A stretch of DNA of 64,000 bases from Balanoglossus misakiensis (taxonomy: Eukaryota > Hemichordata). The notes beneath the pieces were generated by a model. The model searched no databases, was not told where the DNA came from, and worked only from the letters and a program-made list of their open reading frames with translations. Position 1 is the first letter of the stretch. The number at the start of each line of letters is the position of its first letter. Location: the NCBI GenBank assembly GCA_040954595.2, contig CM082585.2, forward strand, positions 12,524,001 through 12,588,000. The letters run 5' to 3'. Shown here one piece after another: positions 11,401-23,000 of this stretch. The position numbers and the translations under genes were made by a program.

Positions 11401-12787
11401 AAAATGTTATTCTGGTTAATTATCAGATTGCTTCTTTCGCCAAGTCCAATCAAATTAACACCATGTGATCTGATTTATTAGAGCTTGTGATGATATGCAA
11501 ATCTGTCAAAGTGATATTTTATTTTCTTCAAGGACCAAATTTTGCATCTCTTCCCTTTAACACTTTTTTATATGGAAGCAAAATTAAAATGTGTAGTAGC
11601 TAGGCATATTTACATACATGCAATTAAAAATAGACGTAGTCAGAGCTATATATTTAATCACTTTGAGAAAAGATTTTGGTTCATGTCCACGCCTGATTAT
11701 TGGACGTCAGTGACTGACTCAGGGCCAAGACAATTAAGCTTTGTGTGTCAACAAGGTCTTGCTTGGTCTTTGCCCAGAAGCAGCAGTGAGAACCCCAGTG
11801 GGGAACAGGACTGGTTCAATGCATCCATCCATCCATCAGATAATAATTTGAGGTTAGGCTTGAAACCTCCCTTTTGTGTGTGCATTGCAGATGAATCTAG
11901 TCCAACTCTTGTCTAACTCAGTCTTGATTGATTATTTGGAGTATAGCAATTCAGAGTAGGCACAAACTTTGCAGTTTGAACCTAGTTACTGTCATCTGTC
12001 AAAGGAGATGGCATAGTGCTTTGCACAAGCAGTTTTTTCAAGGACACATGCTGCATATTAAAGAGTTGTACTTTGTGAAATGGTTTTATCCAGGGACTCA
12101 GCATGGTGAGGGAGGTGTACTTTCCAGTTTGAACTTTTGGCCTGATCAAAGAATTGCATTCCAGCTAGACACACCTATGTTATTTATGGTTTAAGTTTTG
12201 CACAGGTCAGACTCTTGTGTATAACTTTGATCTTTAACCTGCCTGAAAAGGAGTGGCATGAGTTTATATGAACTCTGTCAACTACAGTTGACCACATGTG
12301 ATGTGGGCTTTAGGCTAAAGAAGACTTTTTGTTTAGCAATAATTATGAATGAGGACATATTTAACCCAGGGCCAAGCTGTGTCTCATGAAGGAAGGGGGT
12401 TGATAGCCTAAGCCACAAAATAGAGTATGCCAAAGCTTTATATGAATGTATATGCTTGAACCACGAACTATGTTTCAGTTGACACTCTGAAATGCCCTTG
12501 TTTATAGCACTGTTGACCAGAAAGTTAAAAAGTCAAATAAAGACAGCAAAGAGGACCATGAAAGAAGTTAAAGTTAGCACTGGCCATCATGACAGGGCAG
12601 TTTCTAAATGCAGTCTGAATGTATAGTCCATTTAGCCATCCAGACTTGTGACATTATGACACTGAGAAGTGCCTCAATGAAGTTTTGACCTTCAGCAATA
12701 TTCTTATAATTATGATAAAGGGATAATATTTTATCTTCTAGGCAAAGTCCTATTGAACACAGAGGTGCATTTGAAGAACTGCAGTGA
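1404..12787 (+). CDS. RASA2/3: Ras GTPase-activating protein, RASA2/RASA3 (GAP1) family, 5' exon missing
   Basis: Switches off Ras by stimulating GTP hydrolysis; family members sit at the plasma membrane through a PH-Btk module that binds inositol phosphates or phosphoinositides. Exons: 1404-1515, 2008-2209, 2389-2465, 2716-2796, 3014-3086, 3222-3304, 3567-3692, 4262-4415, 4498-4646, 4857-5046, 6423-6546, 7900-8006, 8287-8367, 8657-8740, 8941-9014, 9336-9442, 9761-9843, 10121-10191, 10358-10447, 10698-10745, 10921-11024, 11160-11340, 12742-12787. Joined, they give about 814 residues with no stop before TGA at 12785; human RASA3 has 834, so only about 20 N-terminal residues are lacking. Domain order is C2A, C2B, RasGAP, PH, Btk zinc motif, helical tail. 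The sequence mixes RASA2-like and RASA3-like residues, as expected of a single ancestor of both. All introns are GT-AG except the GC-AG one after 2796. Confidence 0.95.
1588..1612 (+). repeat. Homopolymer run C17 then A8
   Basis: Seventeen C followed by eight A inside the RASA intron between 1516 and 2007. This is simple sequence and a likely site of length errors in reads. Confidence 0.9.
2716..4415 (+). CDS. RASA2/3: RASA exons encoding C2B
   Basis: Exons 2716-2796, 3014-3086, 3222-3304, 3567-3692 and 4262-4415. Diagnostic stretches are [60 protein letters not shown] and [10 protein letters not shown]. Only part of the usual calcium-ligand set is present. The first exon ends in the non-canonical donor AG|GCAAGT. 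Accepting that donor is the only way to join VTYTSQA to RSETKK in frame, and this gives the RASA2/3-type sequence. Confidence 0.93.
4498..9014 (+). CDS. RASA2/3: RASA exons encoding the RasGAP catalytic domain
   Basis: Exons 4498-4646, 4857-5046, 6423-6546, 7900-8006, 8287-8367, 8657-8740 and 8941-9014. The arginine-finger loop is read as [19 protein letters not shown], with the catalytic Arg in Phe-Arg-Gly-Asn. The RasGAP signature [17 protein letters not shown] carries the second structural Arg. [17 protein letters not shown] and [13 protein letters not shown] are also family blocks. Nothing in the active site looks damaged. The two largest introns here (5047-6422 and 6547-7899) carry inserted elements, described separately. 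Confidence 0.94.
5196..5660. other. CpG-rich block in RASA intron 10, probably inserted DNA
   Basis: This intron stretch differs from its AT-rich surroundings, with many CpG dinucleotides around 5480-5600 and a hairpin whose arms 5268-5277 and 5284-5293 are exact complements. A 51-codon open frame (5420-5575, starting Met-Arg-Asn-Lys-Ser) lies in it and has no recognised family. It adjoins the inverted-repeat element at 5684 and may be part of the same or an older insertion. No transposase domain is visible. Confidence 0.4.
5684..5903. mobile_element. Small inverted-repeat element holding a captured RASA part-exon
   Basis: Left arm about 5684-5750 and right arm about 5834-5903 are imperfect inverted repeats of roughly 65-70 bases, sharing for example the left-arm word GGTTATTCACAAAA and an inner end GGTATTGTC. 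The 84 bases between them, 5751-5834, are identical base for base and in the same orientation to 10643-10726, the end of RASA intron 19 plus the start of the Btk-zinc micro-exon. The arms end exactly where the copy begins and ends. The genic copy must be the source because it encodes a zinc motif shared with vertebrates. Target-site duplication could not be settled; candidates are 2-3 bases of A/T. Likely a Pack-MITE-like element. Confidence 0.75.
6596..6661. repeat. Tandem repeat, 25-bp unit, about 2.6 copies
   Basis: Units at 6596-6620 and 6621-6645, plus a partial third, share CAAGGTTATGTTTATCAT. It lies in the RASA intron just after exon 11. Confidence 0.8.
6838..7690. mobile_element. Non-autonomous DNA transposon (853 bp) with about 29-bp perfect terminal inverted repeats
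   Basis: The bases at 6839-6867, beginning GGTTACTAGAAGAAGACGG, are the exact reverse complement of 7659-7687. Flanking TTTTATCA occurs directly at 6830-6837 and again at 7691-7698, giving an 8-bp target duplication (or 5-bp TTTTA if the shared TCA belongs to the inverted repeat). Eight bases would fit hAT-type elements. No transposase domain is recognisable inside, so it is presumably mobilised in trans. It sits in the RASA intron between exons 11 and 12. Confidence 0.82.
9336..10745 (+). CDS. RASA2/3: RASA exons encoding the PH domain and Btk zinc motif
   Basis: Exons 9336-9442, 9761-9843, 10121-10191, 10358-10447 and 10698-10745, continuing from LLKEG at 9014. The basic stretch [20 protein letters not shown] matches the phosphoinositide-binding beta1-beta2 region of RASA2/3. 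[20 protein letters not shown] and [14 protein letters not shown] follow. The zinc motif is complete only with the 48-nt exon: His in YHPAAY, Cys-Cys after HWI, then nine residues and the last Cys, giving H-x10-CC-x9-C exactly as in RASA3. Confidence 0.92.
9873..9941 (+). mobile_element. Degraded copy of the piggyBac-like MITE found at 45163
   Basis: Over 69 bases it differs from 45163-45231 at about nine positions and keeps the left end CCCTCTCACCAC. The right end and flanking TTAA are not recognisable. It lies in the RASA intron after the exon ending at 9843, so the family is dispersed across unrelated genes. Confidence 0.65.
10698..10745 (+). CDS. RASA2/3: 48-nt micro-exon completing the Btk zinc motif
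   Basis: It lies between a good acceptor (CTTTATTAG) and donor (GA|GTAAGT). It is in phase 2-2 with its neighbours and encodes [15 protein letters not shown], supplying the second Cys of the CC pair and the distal zinc Cys. Skipping it still keeps frame but destroys the zinc site, so it could be an alternative cassette. The first 29 bases and the preceding 55 intron bases are duplicated exactly at 5751-5834. Confidence 0.88.
10921..12787 (+). CDS. RASA2/3: RASA C-terminal helical tail exons
   Basis: Exons 10921-11024, 11160-11340 and 12742-12787. The product runs [20 protein letters not shown], a charged helical stretch ending [21 protein letters not shown], then [15 protein letters not shown] and TGA. 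The Lys-Tyr-Gly-Ser block and the following x-x-Pro-Ile match the RASA3 tail, which identifies the last short exon with confidence despite its 46-nt length. Confidence 0.88.
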
Positions 12788-14417
12788 AAGAGAAGTAAAC
12801 AAGAAACAACAACTCATTTACATACCAGCATGCATAGCAGTGTTCCCAGAACCGTTCCCAGAACCAAAGCTGAGTGAAGAAAGATACTGTTGACCCCCCT
12901 TTTATATCATCATGCCAGTGTCTTTACTATATGATCTTATTGTGTCTGCATTTGTTTCTTACCAAGGAAGTAAATGACAATGATATATGTTGTCTTTTGT
13001 TTATCAAACAGAAGGTTTATTTACCTTTAGTAGTTGGTAATGAGACTAATGACATGATGATTGAAATGTTATTCTGGTTTCTTCAGCTTCTGTTTATTTT
13101 TTAAGTCAACTTACTATAAATATTACCTATTTTATGAGCAGCTTTAGAAGTACTATGTTGTATTGTATCAAATACATTATCTGAGTGTTAGCTGCTGCAC
13201 AGATGTCTCAAACTGTTAAAAGTACAGATCACGGCCAAGCCTTAATATTTTACTGTATGTCAATATTCATTTTCTATTTTGAAAGCCACATCCAAACTAA
13301 TAGCTGCATCCTATTGTGATTCCTTCTACCAAATCAAATTTTGTGATTTAAGACTTCCCAAACATAGAAAATAGAAAGTTCAAACTTAAGGATGGGTAGT
13401 GCTTACCCTTTTTATAGATTTACTATCACATGAGAATAACTGTGCAGAAAATGAATGTAACTAACACTGAAATATTCAACATGGCAGAAGTATTTGCTGT
13501 ACTGCCAGATGTTCTAATGCAATCATTCTGTATCTTGTAATTAGGTCCTCATGTTTATTACATTTAAATAATACGGATAATTTTAAATGTTGAAAACAAG
13601 CAGATTTTTTATAATGGTGATATTTTCCAAATCATATAATGCTTTGTTGAAATACCTGAAAATTTGTGGGAAATTTGAAAATATTTTCCAATGCTGACAC
13701 TCATTTTTGAGCTGCTTGCTTGAAGGCAGTGAATTTTCTGTGACTGGATCAAAAGTCCATAAAAATCATGGTCCAGTTTTGTTCTGTTAAGAGAGAATGG
13801 TATAGTGACAAAGATAGAAATGAAAAGTGAACAAAAGACAGAGCCATGATGAGATTTTTTAATTGCTAACAAAAACTAAATGGATTTCCTGTCCATTTCA
13901 TCAATGCATTCACCACTTCCTGTTTGCCATTCACTACTTCCTGTTTCCTGTCTCACTCAAGATTTCTCTTTTTACATCCAATTCACCAGCCTGTCAGTTT
14001 TTCTCACTTTAAGCCCAGGATCAAGTTTTCTGTATCTTGCGAGAGGATGAAGGGCCTTTCATGGTGCTTTTATTGCATACTATGCATGTTACAGTAGACA
14101 TCATGTAATATATGCAACAGGACAATCAAGTTCTCCAGAAACCTTTTTAAATATATTTTGTACAAGTATTATATGTGGCTCATTTGGTGATTATCAACTG
14201 TCACCCGGTGAGAGCTAAAGAAATTAATTGAACCGAATGTCATTTAGACTGCTGCTGTTTTCAAGGTATACACTCACTTCTATAAACTACACACATATAG
14301 TTAATATGGTCAAATTTGTCTAAGTGTTCCCACGACCCAGTGGTGCACACTTTATGAACTCTCTGTGAAAACCTGTTGCAAGATTTATGCAGGTGATTGT
14401 ATACCTTCAGCACTATT

Positions 14418-14466
14418 TTGTTGTTGTTTTTGTTGTTGCTGTTGCTGCGGCTGTTGTTGTTGTTGT
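14418..14466 (+). repeat. GTT/GCT-rich microsatellite
   Basis: Imperfect trinucleotide repeat of GTT with a few GCT and CGG units. An open frame through it is only low-complexity Val/Ala and is not taken as coding. Confidence 0.85.
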
Positions 14467-16617
14467 CTTGTGCTTGTATATATGTTCATTGCAGCTTTTT
14501 CTTTTGGATATAATTGAATGCAAGCTTTATATTTTGTACATTTTATTTTGTAAACGTCAAAAAGATATGAAAAGAGATATAGTTTTATTTGAAGTGTAGT
14601 ACACTGCCCGTGTGACTCTACAATAATCTAGAATTTCACTTCTTCTAGTATTCCTTCTAGAAGCTGAATGAGTTCAGATTTTGTTTTGTCAATCTGACAT
14701 TGAGTTTCCTATACAAAATTGTATATTTTACACTTAACTCTTTTACCACGGTGATTTTCATTGTTTTGAGTTTTAATAACACTGCATTCTGTCAACCTTT
14801 ATTTTATAAGATGATAATACGATCATGACAATTATATGATATAAGATAATCAATTTTTTTTTCTGAAAGGTAAATTTTTTATCATTTTGTGTTTGTAAAG
14901 TGAAGTTTGCAGCTGAAGCTGTTCCTAATTTTGAACTCAACCATATGTGAAATTTTCTCTTGGGTGTGGGGAAATTAGACTGTGGTGTTAATTTATTTTC
15001 GTTATGATCAGCAGATTAGTACATTCCAGTATTTAACTTAAGTCAGTCAGTCTGTCAGCAGAATTCTTATACCGAACTAAAACAACATGACCTGGTTGGT
15101 AGCAAACTTAAAACCACAAACCTCATGTCAAGGTCATACTAAAAGATATCGCTCAATTATTTCAAAGTATGTCAACTGGGAATAATTTAGACTTGGAGTC
15201 AACTGGGATGGTAGCCTCTTTAAGTTTTGTAGCCTGTTTATGTAGGCGTGGAGGGTTGACAGCTGATCTGTGTGGAATTCAAAGATTTATATAGCCAGAT
15301 GTTTCAAACTGTTTCATCACTACCAGTGGGCCTGTACTGTGAAAAATTTAGTGCATGTAAAGTCCAACAAGCGTGGCTTGAAGTTTCATGTTACCAATTC
15401 TTTTACTGCTGTGGTATTGTGAAACTAGTTTAGTTCATCAAGTCTTTATTTAAACAGTGTCCACTGCATGCAGAGATTATAATTATCACTCTGATGTTGC
15501 TTTAAACCCAATGACGAAGTGGAACAGCACATCCGTAACAGAAAGATGTCTGGAAACAAAATTGAATGTACTTTACTCATGTCATTGGTTACACATTTGA
15601 CATCTTCATGTTTCAGTTGATGTGCGAGTCTGTAAGATGTTGCCACTAATTCATTAACTAATATAATATTTACCCAATATGCACCTATAGCTCAGCATCA
15701 AATCAATTGTCACTATGGTTATTATAGGATCCTGAGAAGGTCAGCTGAAGTTCATTTTGTTTTATATTAAATACCAGTTGTGTTTTGTAGTGTTATACAT
15801 CTTACAAAGATGTGAACAAAAAAAAAACTTATCCTTCACTCTCTACAAGTATATGAAAATACTTTCCTTTAAGATAAAATTTATGAGATGTTTTTTTGAT
15901 ATATTTATGATATATGTATTTTAGATATGAAGGCATAACTTCTGTACCTGTAAATGATTTTTGCTTTTAATCTTTGAAAATGAAATGTGTGAGTTCAGAA
16001 CATCCAGAAGGTGAACATATTTCAATTCTGCAACTATTCTGTAGACCATTTTGTAAGGTATACCATTTCTCACTGACATAAGTGGCTTTAATTGTGAAAC
16101 TACAGAAGTTGATTTGAAATGGCCACAAAAAATCTGAATGGTTCTATGGCTTTGTACATGTATTTTTATATTTAGTTTAGTTTTTCAAAGAAAGAACGGC
16201 AACTGTAGACAAAGGCAACAACTGGAAAATACAAGTGCAAAGCACAAATGAAATGAAGAATTTGAATGCAGCCAGGAATCAAAGTCATGATGAAATCAGG
16301 TTTGTAAGGAAACAATTTAAATTTAAATTTTATTTCTATGATACTTGTTTAGTACTTTTTGTTTCTTATCATGTTTTTTTTATATTCAATTAGGTGTTAA
16401 TGTATTTGATATAGCCTGCATGTTTTAGAGTTATCATTTTTACTTTTCCCTTCTATTTTATGTTTTATGAGACATTTTTTGTTGGTGTCAGTGACAACTG
16501 CAGACATCTGTGGAAGTTGAACTGATATATATTCTTTTCAAATTTTATGACGTGTTTACTCACTTGACACAATATTATCAAATGTGTTAATATTGTTCCT
16601 TTCCATCGTTTAAAAAA

Positions 16618-16756
16618 ATATTATTTGATTATTTTTTATATTATTTGATTATTTTCATATTTGTAATAGTTACAGGTTATCATAACAATCATGAGTTTTT
16701 GTTTCTTTTGTTTTTTATGAAGTTTTGAGTTTTTCATTTCTTTTGTTTTTTATGAA
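16618..16756. repeat. Two adjacent AT-rich tandem duplications
   Basis: The word TATTATTTGATTATTTT is repeated twice at 16618-16657. A second unit of about 29 bases containing TTTCTTTTGTTTTTTATGAA is repeated at 16693-16721 and near 16727-16756. These are local slippage-type duplications. Confidence 0.7.
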
Positions 16757-16766
16757 TTTTTGAAAA

Positions 16767-16772
16767 AATAAA
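16767..16772 (+). other. Candidate polyadenylation signal for the RASA gene
   Basis: AATAAA followed within about 60 bases by T- and GT-rich DNA. It is distant from the stop codon, so confidence is low. Confidence 0.3.
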
Positions 16773-16780
16773 TTAAAATG

Positions 16781-19700
16781 TCCATCTCTGTCTTATCTCT
16801 TTTTTTTGTTTTTATTATTCCCATGGTCCAATGCTCCTTTGCTTACAAAACCTTATTTACAGTCTAGATAGTCCACATTTATTTTGTCATCATCGTGCAT
16901 CATTATTCTATCTATTCAAAGGTCAGATATTATAAGTTTTTTCCCCCCACATGACAAATCAATTTTGTTTGTCACTAAAAATATTGTCATTTGCCATGTT
17001 TGTTGCAGCTTTATTGAAATACACCGCAAAGAATCCATTGCTATGTTGAACGAGGATTAGGTGAGTGTTATAAGTTACCTCCAATAAGTTCTGAATGTAC
17101 TGCTTTTGACTGTGACATTGAACTTGTCAAAAATGTTGATTGTCATTCACTGTCAACTTTCACATCAGAAACTACTTCAGTATTTGCCAATCAGTTTCAT
17201 TATTTTGGTACGCAGGTCCTTTATGGGTGATCTGTTTTCAGACACACTTTTTTAAAATTTGGTATGCAGGTGTCAGAAAAAGGCCAGTAAAGGCATCCAA
17301 TGTCTGAGCATCTGTTCATTATGTCAATCTATTAATCATTTGATAAATTAAGGATGTTTTAATATATCATTAGGGTTACTGATGAGTAATACTGAACCAG
17401 GTCCTAGTTAGTGTTTGTGTTTGTATTGGTGTATCAAACTGTGTGGTTGCTTTGACATAGTGCTTGCTATAATCATTAGAAGCAGGAAAAACAAAATTGG
17501 AATAAACTATTTAAAATGTTTATCCAAACAAATTCAGACAGGAAGGGCATACTCTAAAAAAGAATTATTTTATTCACAACACTGTATTGAAAAATGCAAC
17601 CAGTAGAATCATACATGATCATCTGTTTCATAAAATCAACCTACAGAGTTTTGAGTACATTTTGTAGAAATGTATTTACCACTCTGTTATCAGTTATCAG
17701 TATCATAACTGTTCCTAAATATAGAAATTTGTTATACAATATAAAATAAAACCATAACATTAAAACTGTTTAAGTCTATATCACCAAAATATATGTGGAA
17801 ATGTACATTAACCTCACATCTGTTTAAGTAACACTAAATTTTGTCTAAACAATACAATGAGCACAGTCACCTGGGTTGATCATGACGTGTCTTTGGTTTC
17901 AAAGTGTCTTTGCAACATTGTCCACCAATGGCATAATTAGATGTTATTTATTTCCATGCAATCATGATCAATTACACCTGTCTCAGGCAATTGTATCAGT
18001 ACATGTAGGAATGTTAGTTCATTTGCATATTTAATATTCTGTTCTTCTCAACAATACTATACGATCTTTCTCATAAAACTATAAATCTTTGTCATCAACG
18101 TTCAGGCATACATTGTTTATCAAGACACATGGATCACATACTGTAGATGTATTGTACATGTAAAAATGGACATGCTTTAGAAATGTTATTATTGCTTAAT
18201 ATTTAACAGGAATGTTTTGATTTTAATTTCTTCATTGTTCAACTGAAAGACATTATATCATCTCTTAAATATCAGTGGAGTAAAATGACTCACAACAAAT
18301 AGCAAATCTCTACATACTAAGTAGCCCAATATCTGTGATGTACCGTAGATAATAGCTGGAATCCAAAAATAACTTGGGTATCTCCATAGCAACCCAGAAA
18401 TATTATACAATGAAGCAGTTGCATAGGAATTCAAATTACCAAACAGGTACAGACCTCACTGAGCAGAAGCATAACATAATCATATCCCACCACAATTTTC
18501 ACAAATGTTCATGATAATTGATACACAACTGGGCTAATACTGAACTAACAGTATATATATATACAATGTTAAGTCAGACTGAAAAGAAAATTCCTTAATT
18601 TCTATTTACTTAATACATTTTATATAAAACAAACTTATCTTCAGGTTATTTTTACATGACATATATTTCATTGAAGTACATCATGTTCAAACTGTAAAAT
18701 CACAGTGATTTTTCCCTGTGAATTAAATTGAAAGCAAAAAAAGAACTCGGCTGAAAAATCTGGTGAAAATTCTCATTTGTCAGTAACAGGGTAGATCATT
18801 TTAAAGATAATGATTAACGCATGACTACAATACAAACGACAATTTGATTATGTAAATAATGAACTGACTACCAAACTATTTATATATAATACAAGACCCT
18901 GGAATATTCAGCATACAATTTCATCTAATCCATTAAAATACATAAATGTTTAACATATTGTGGAATTTATCCAAACCAGAATATTGGTGTAAAGCTTCAT
19001 CTGAACCATGAGATTTCATCAACCCATGCGTGCCACCAATTACACAAACAGAAATAAACGCTTAAAGAATTACTGGATGATGATAAAATGACACGTTGGA
19101 GACATGCATAGTATCAAATCAATCAGTATGCATGGATGGATTGTGAAAAACAATGCTGAATTCTATGCAATATTGCAAATTACTCTATCAAAAATAAACT
19201 GTACAGTTTGTGATTGCTCAAAGCAAAAAGGTAAATATAGCCATATCACCATGATTGTTTACCCAGCGATTAATTAGTACAGACAATTAGAAGAGTCAGT
19301 CAAAAACATTTTGACATAATTCAACTTGCAGTTTACACTGAAAATCATTGGAAAATCTTAGTGGAGAACCTGTAATTCTTACAGCATCATACCAGACATT
19401 TCTTGCCATGTGTTCATTTTCTTATTTACATATTGGTAAACAATGTCCAAATCATATTGATCAAAAGTTACAGAAATCGGGACAAAGCCATTATCTTGAC
19501 ATCATTTTTGATTAATCTTGCTTTTGTAGCTAATACTAATTCAAATCTGGTGAACATGGACTGTGAGTGTTTGCTTAACCATTGCACACGTAACATCACA
19601 TCCTTATTTTTGGTGTGTACTAACAATGAAATATCGATGTCCATGATTATTTTCATGTCAGTTCAATACGTTTCAGTGCAACATCTATCTTCAAATTTAA

Positions 19701-19893
19701 AAACAAAATAACCATGTTTACGGCCACCAGGAGTATATCCAAAATATTGACTTTGTCCCTAACTTATAGACAATCAAGAAACCCACTATGTAAGTTTGAA
19801 GGTCCTTGGAAAGGAAATATTGATACATGCATATGATTGATTATACCCGACTGTAATATGTTTTGCTTGGAGAAGTTTGTTTAAGCTCATGGT
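16781..19893. other. Convergent intergenic region, includes probable 3' UTR of cholinesterase 1
   Basis: AT-rich, with no protein family recognised on either strand. Part of it downstream of 19894 should be the untranslated tail of the minus-strand cholinesterase; a minus-strand AATAAA at 17947-17952 is one candidate end. A short open stretch after a good acceptor at 17009-17060 is discussed as a finding. Confidence 0.45.
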
Positions 19894-20030
19894 TCATGGA
19901 TTATTTGCATCACATATCTGCCCTTTGTATGTCACATAGGTCTGGAATTCTGCCTTCCAATCACCCATGTATTTGGTGCTCCATTGATGAAATTCTTCTT
20001 TCCACCGTTTCTCCGCTTCTTCAATGTCAG
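19894..20030 (-). CDS. ACHE-like: Cholinesterase 1 terminal exon (WAT/T peptide)
   Basis: After acceptor TTTTTTAG it encodes ADIEEAEKRWKEEFHQW, then STKYMGDWKAEFQTY and a tail ending Gln-Ile-Cys-Asp-Ala-Asn-Asn-Pro, with TGA at 19894-19896. The three Trp and terminal Cys are the hallmarks of the tetramerisation peptide that binds proline-rich anchors (ColQ, PRiMA). It is too short to stand out as an open frame and was recognised by homology. Confidence 0.92.
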
Positions 20031-23000
20031 CTAAAAAATAAACAACAACATTTAAATGGAATTTACACCCTGGGCACTTAAAGGGACACTATCTGTAACT
20101 GTTTACATGTTTTCCATCTTTTTTTTTGAAATGGTCATAGACAGCGTATAACCACTGACCCTTGCAAAATGTCTTGGTTTTACAATGCCGTACTGCACGT
20201 ATGCATTATACATTCATTTGTTTTTGAACACCATTTAAGTGCCTTGGGATGTTGGGAATAGCCATTTGCCAAATCAACTCTATAGAACAGAATTTGTCCT
20301 CTCTTGAGTTGGCTCTCTTCATTAATTATTATGTAACTTGCCCTATGGCAATGGATCATTCCAGAGTTCCTGTTCTCTGCCAGATTATAAATATTCTCAA
20401 TATATATATATATAAGAGATTAGAAAATTGGCTCACTTCACGATGAAAACACATCAGCCAATATTTTTCAGAGGTATTATAAGATTGACAGATCAACAAC
20501 GATTTCTACAGTCAAAAATGTGTGTTTTTATCGTGATCTTGGTATATATCTGGATAGCAAATGTTTCTGTGTACGATTATGTGTTTATTGGCAATGTGCC
20601 TCCAAACACAGCCTGATTGGCAGCCAATGGGGAGATTTCAGGAGAGGTTGGATGTGTTATTATGACAATTAACAAACTACATGTACAACATTATAAGAAG
20701 AAATACTTTCCATAGGTCATCTTACCTGTTTGAATATTTAAATTAGGCAGGTAGTGATCCCAGAACGCACAGTGATTGGTCCGTGCTCCTCGTTCTATTT
20801 GTGGAGAATGGAGAAAATCAGTATGGAGTGTCAAATGATGCTGCCCGGCTTCGGTGAACACTGGCCAGTTACCATGGTTTTCAGGGTGTCTGCAAATCAA
20901 TAAACATCAGTAGAACAGAATGTAATATGTCATTGACATCTTAACTATCCTAGGTTTCATTTTGTGATTTATAAAAATTCAGAATTTAGAAATAATCAGA
21001 CGTGATTGTTTTCTTTAAGTATTCTGCATCCCGTGTTTTCCACGAGTTACTGAACTCTGAGCAGATGTAATCATGTGATTTGAGACAGCCTTACATTGCT
21101 AACAAGGACAGATCATGACAGCATACATGAATTGACTGCTAATAGCTTATCATCATTCAGAACACAGCAATCTAGTCACCTAACTCACCCATCCAATTAA
21201 CAGTCATTCAACTCAAGGCCACCAAAAGGATTGAGAAAGTGTTTCCATGGTGCATTGCATGATCATCATATTGGATCACCTTGTAGAAATTAAAAATTGA
21301 ACAATTCTGTATTTTGAGTCTCTTCTGATATTCAGAACACCAAAGAAAACGAAAGGAAACATAAATCTACAATGCAATCACTTCATGTAAAAAAGGTTAA
21401 TTTTTCAGGTTAATTTACAATTTATTTTTTCAAGTTACCCAGCACAGCTTACTCTTTCACACCATGCTTGGTTGATGTATGACATACAAGTGCAAAATTA
21501 ACACACCTATACTCAGAATTTGTTTGGTGTAAACCCAAGCAAGTACTTCAATAAACTGTAGATTTTAAAGGTTTTAATTTCATCTGTAGTTTCAATGCTA
21601 TATTTCTCATATAGTTAGTGCAGAGAATAGTAGCCACTGTTTTTCAAGTATTGGTCGTTTGGTTTCAAATCCATACATTTGCTCAGAGACAAATGTGTAA
21701 TTACTTCGAAAGATGTTTTTCCACCTGAGGCAAATTTCAGGACATTTCTGAATGATTTCTTCTAAGTGGTATCTATCTTCGAACACAATTAATCACCTTT
21801 GATCAGAAGATCTTAAAAGCTGTGTTCAAATGGAGGATATATCATTACATGCATAGTTGTATTCAGAATTTGGTTATTTTCTATGTTCAAACAATGTGGT
21901 TATGTTGCAAAGGTAGAAAATATGATGGATTTATATAATTCACACATCCATCTACTTAAATTCTTGAATTATAAGTTTTAATATTTTTTTAAATGTTCTC
22001 ATGTATATGGACTGCAATGTACAGGGAATACATGTGCATGTATTTTAGTTCCCAGAGTGATAAAAAGCACACTTGGTATGCAATTATGCAAATCAATTCT
22101 TGCTACCTGATATAGTTATAAAAATAACTGGGATTTCAACCAGAATTTCAAGGTTGCCAATATTTACAGAAGCAAATGGAGATGCAGAATACATATGAAA
22201 ATATCATTGTTCAAACTCTTATGACTGTGACTGGTCAACATTTTACCTATAATGCAATTGAGTAAATTGTGATTTGGCCTGCTGCAACCCCAACATGATA
22301 AAAAGGGGGTAAAGTTGGCATGCATATCAAGCGACTTCCGGAAGCACATTCATGTCCGGATTGGAGATGGAAGTAAATCACTTTTCTCTTTGTCTATCTT
22401 TGACCTTCCAGGTCACGTGATTGATGTCGAGCCACCAAAAAGTTTGGGGTTAATTCCACGGATTAATTTGCAGCCTGAAGCATTACAAGGTATGATCTAA
22501 GTAAAGCGTTTCCTGTTCATTAAAAAGTAAACAGTCAACTGTCCCTGTTACAGAGACTGCCCATGTTATTTTATGAGATGTGGTAAAAATTCAAACTTAT
22601 AATACAAAAAAAAAACGAAACTTACCCAGTTTTGGCAAAGGTGACCCAATATTTCATTATCTGGCGACTAAGTTGCTGCTCTTCTGGTGAATATCCAGTG
22701 GAAGTGTTTAGAGGAATACCAAAGACGTATGCAATTTCGTCACCATGGAGACAACCCATCCATTGTGGCCAAGGAGTATTTGAAGAGACTTGTTTGAAGA
22801 AATATTTGTAAACCGTTTGTGAAGCTTGTGCATAGGCCTTGGCAAAGTTATTTGATGGACATATGATATTGTAATCACCAACCATGGCATCTACAGCATC
22901 GCGTAACATGGCCGGGTCATTTGCGTCCAACCAATCAGTGTACTGAAATGCGATTGCGTCGTACCCAAATTGGTTAAAGTTGGGAAAACTTTCTATTATG

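Larger units (their letters stand above)
12788..16780 (+). other. Probable RASA 3' untranslated region and flank
   Basis: No conserved coding segment was found. The first convincing AATAAA on this strand after the stop is 16767-16772, followed by a T/GT-rich stretch, which would imply a 3' UTR near 4 kb. A weaker ATTAAA lies at about 15766. Simple repeats at 14418-14466 and 16618-16756 lie inside. The UTR extent is inference and RNA reads would settle it. Confidence 0.35.

Noticed and set aside
14387-14599. Open frame through the GTT repeat
   Set aside because: Low-complexity Val/Ala sequence generated by a microsatellite.
22315-22500. 61-codon frame antisense to the cholinesterase 1 intron
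   Set aside because: No recognised motif and no evidence for splicing or expression.
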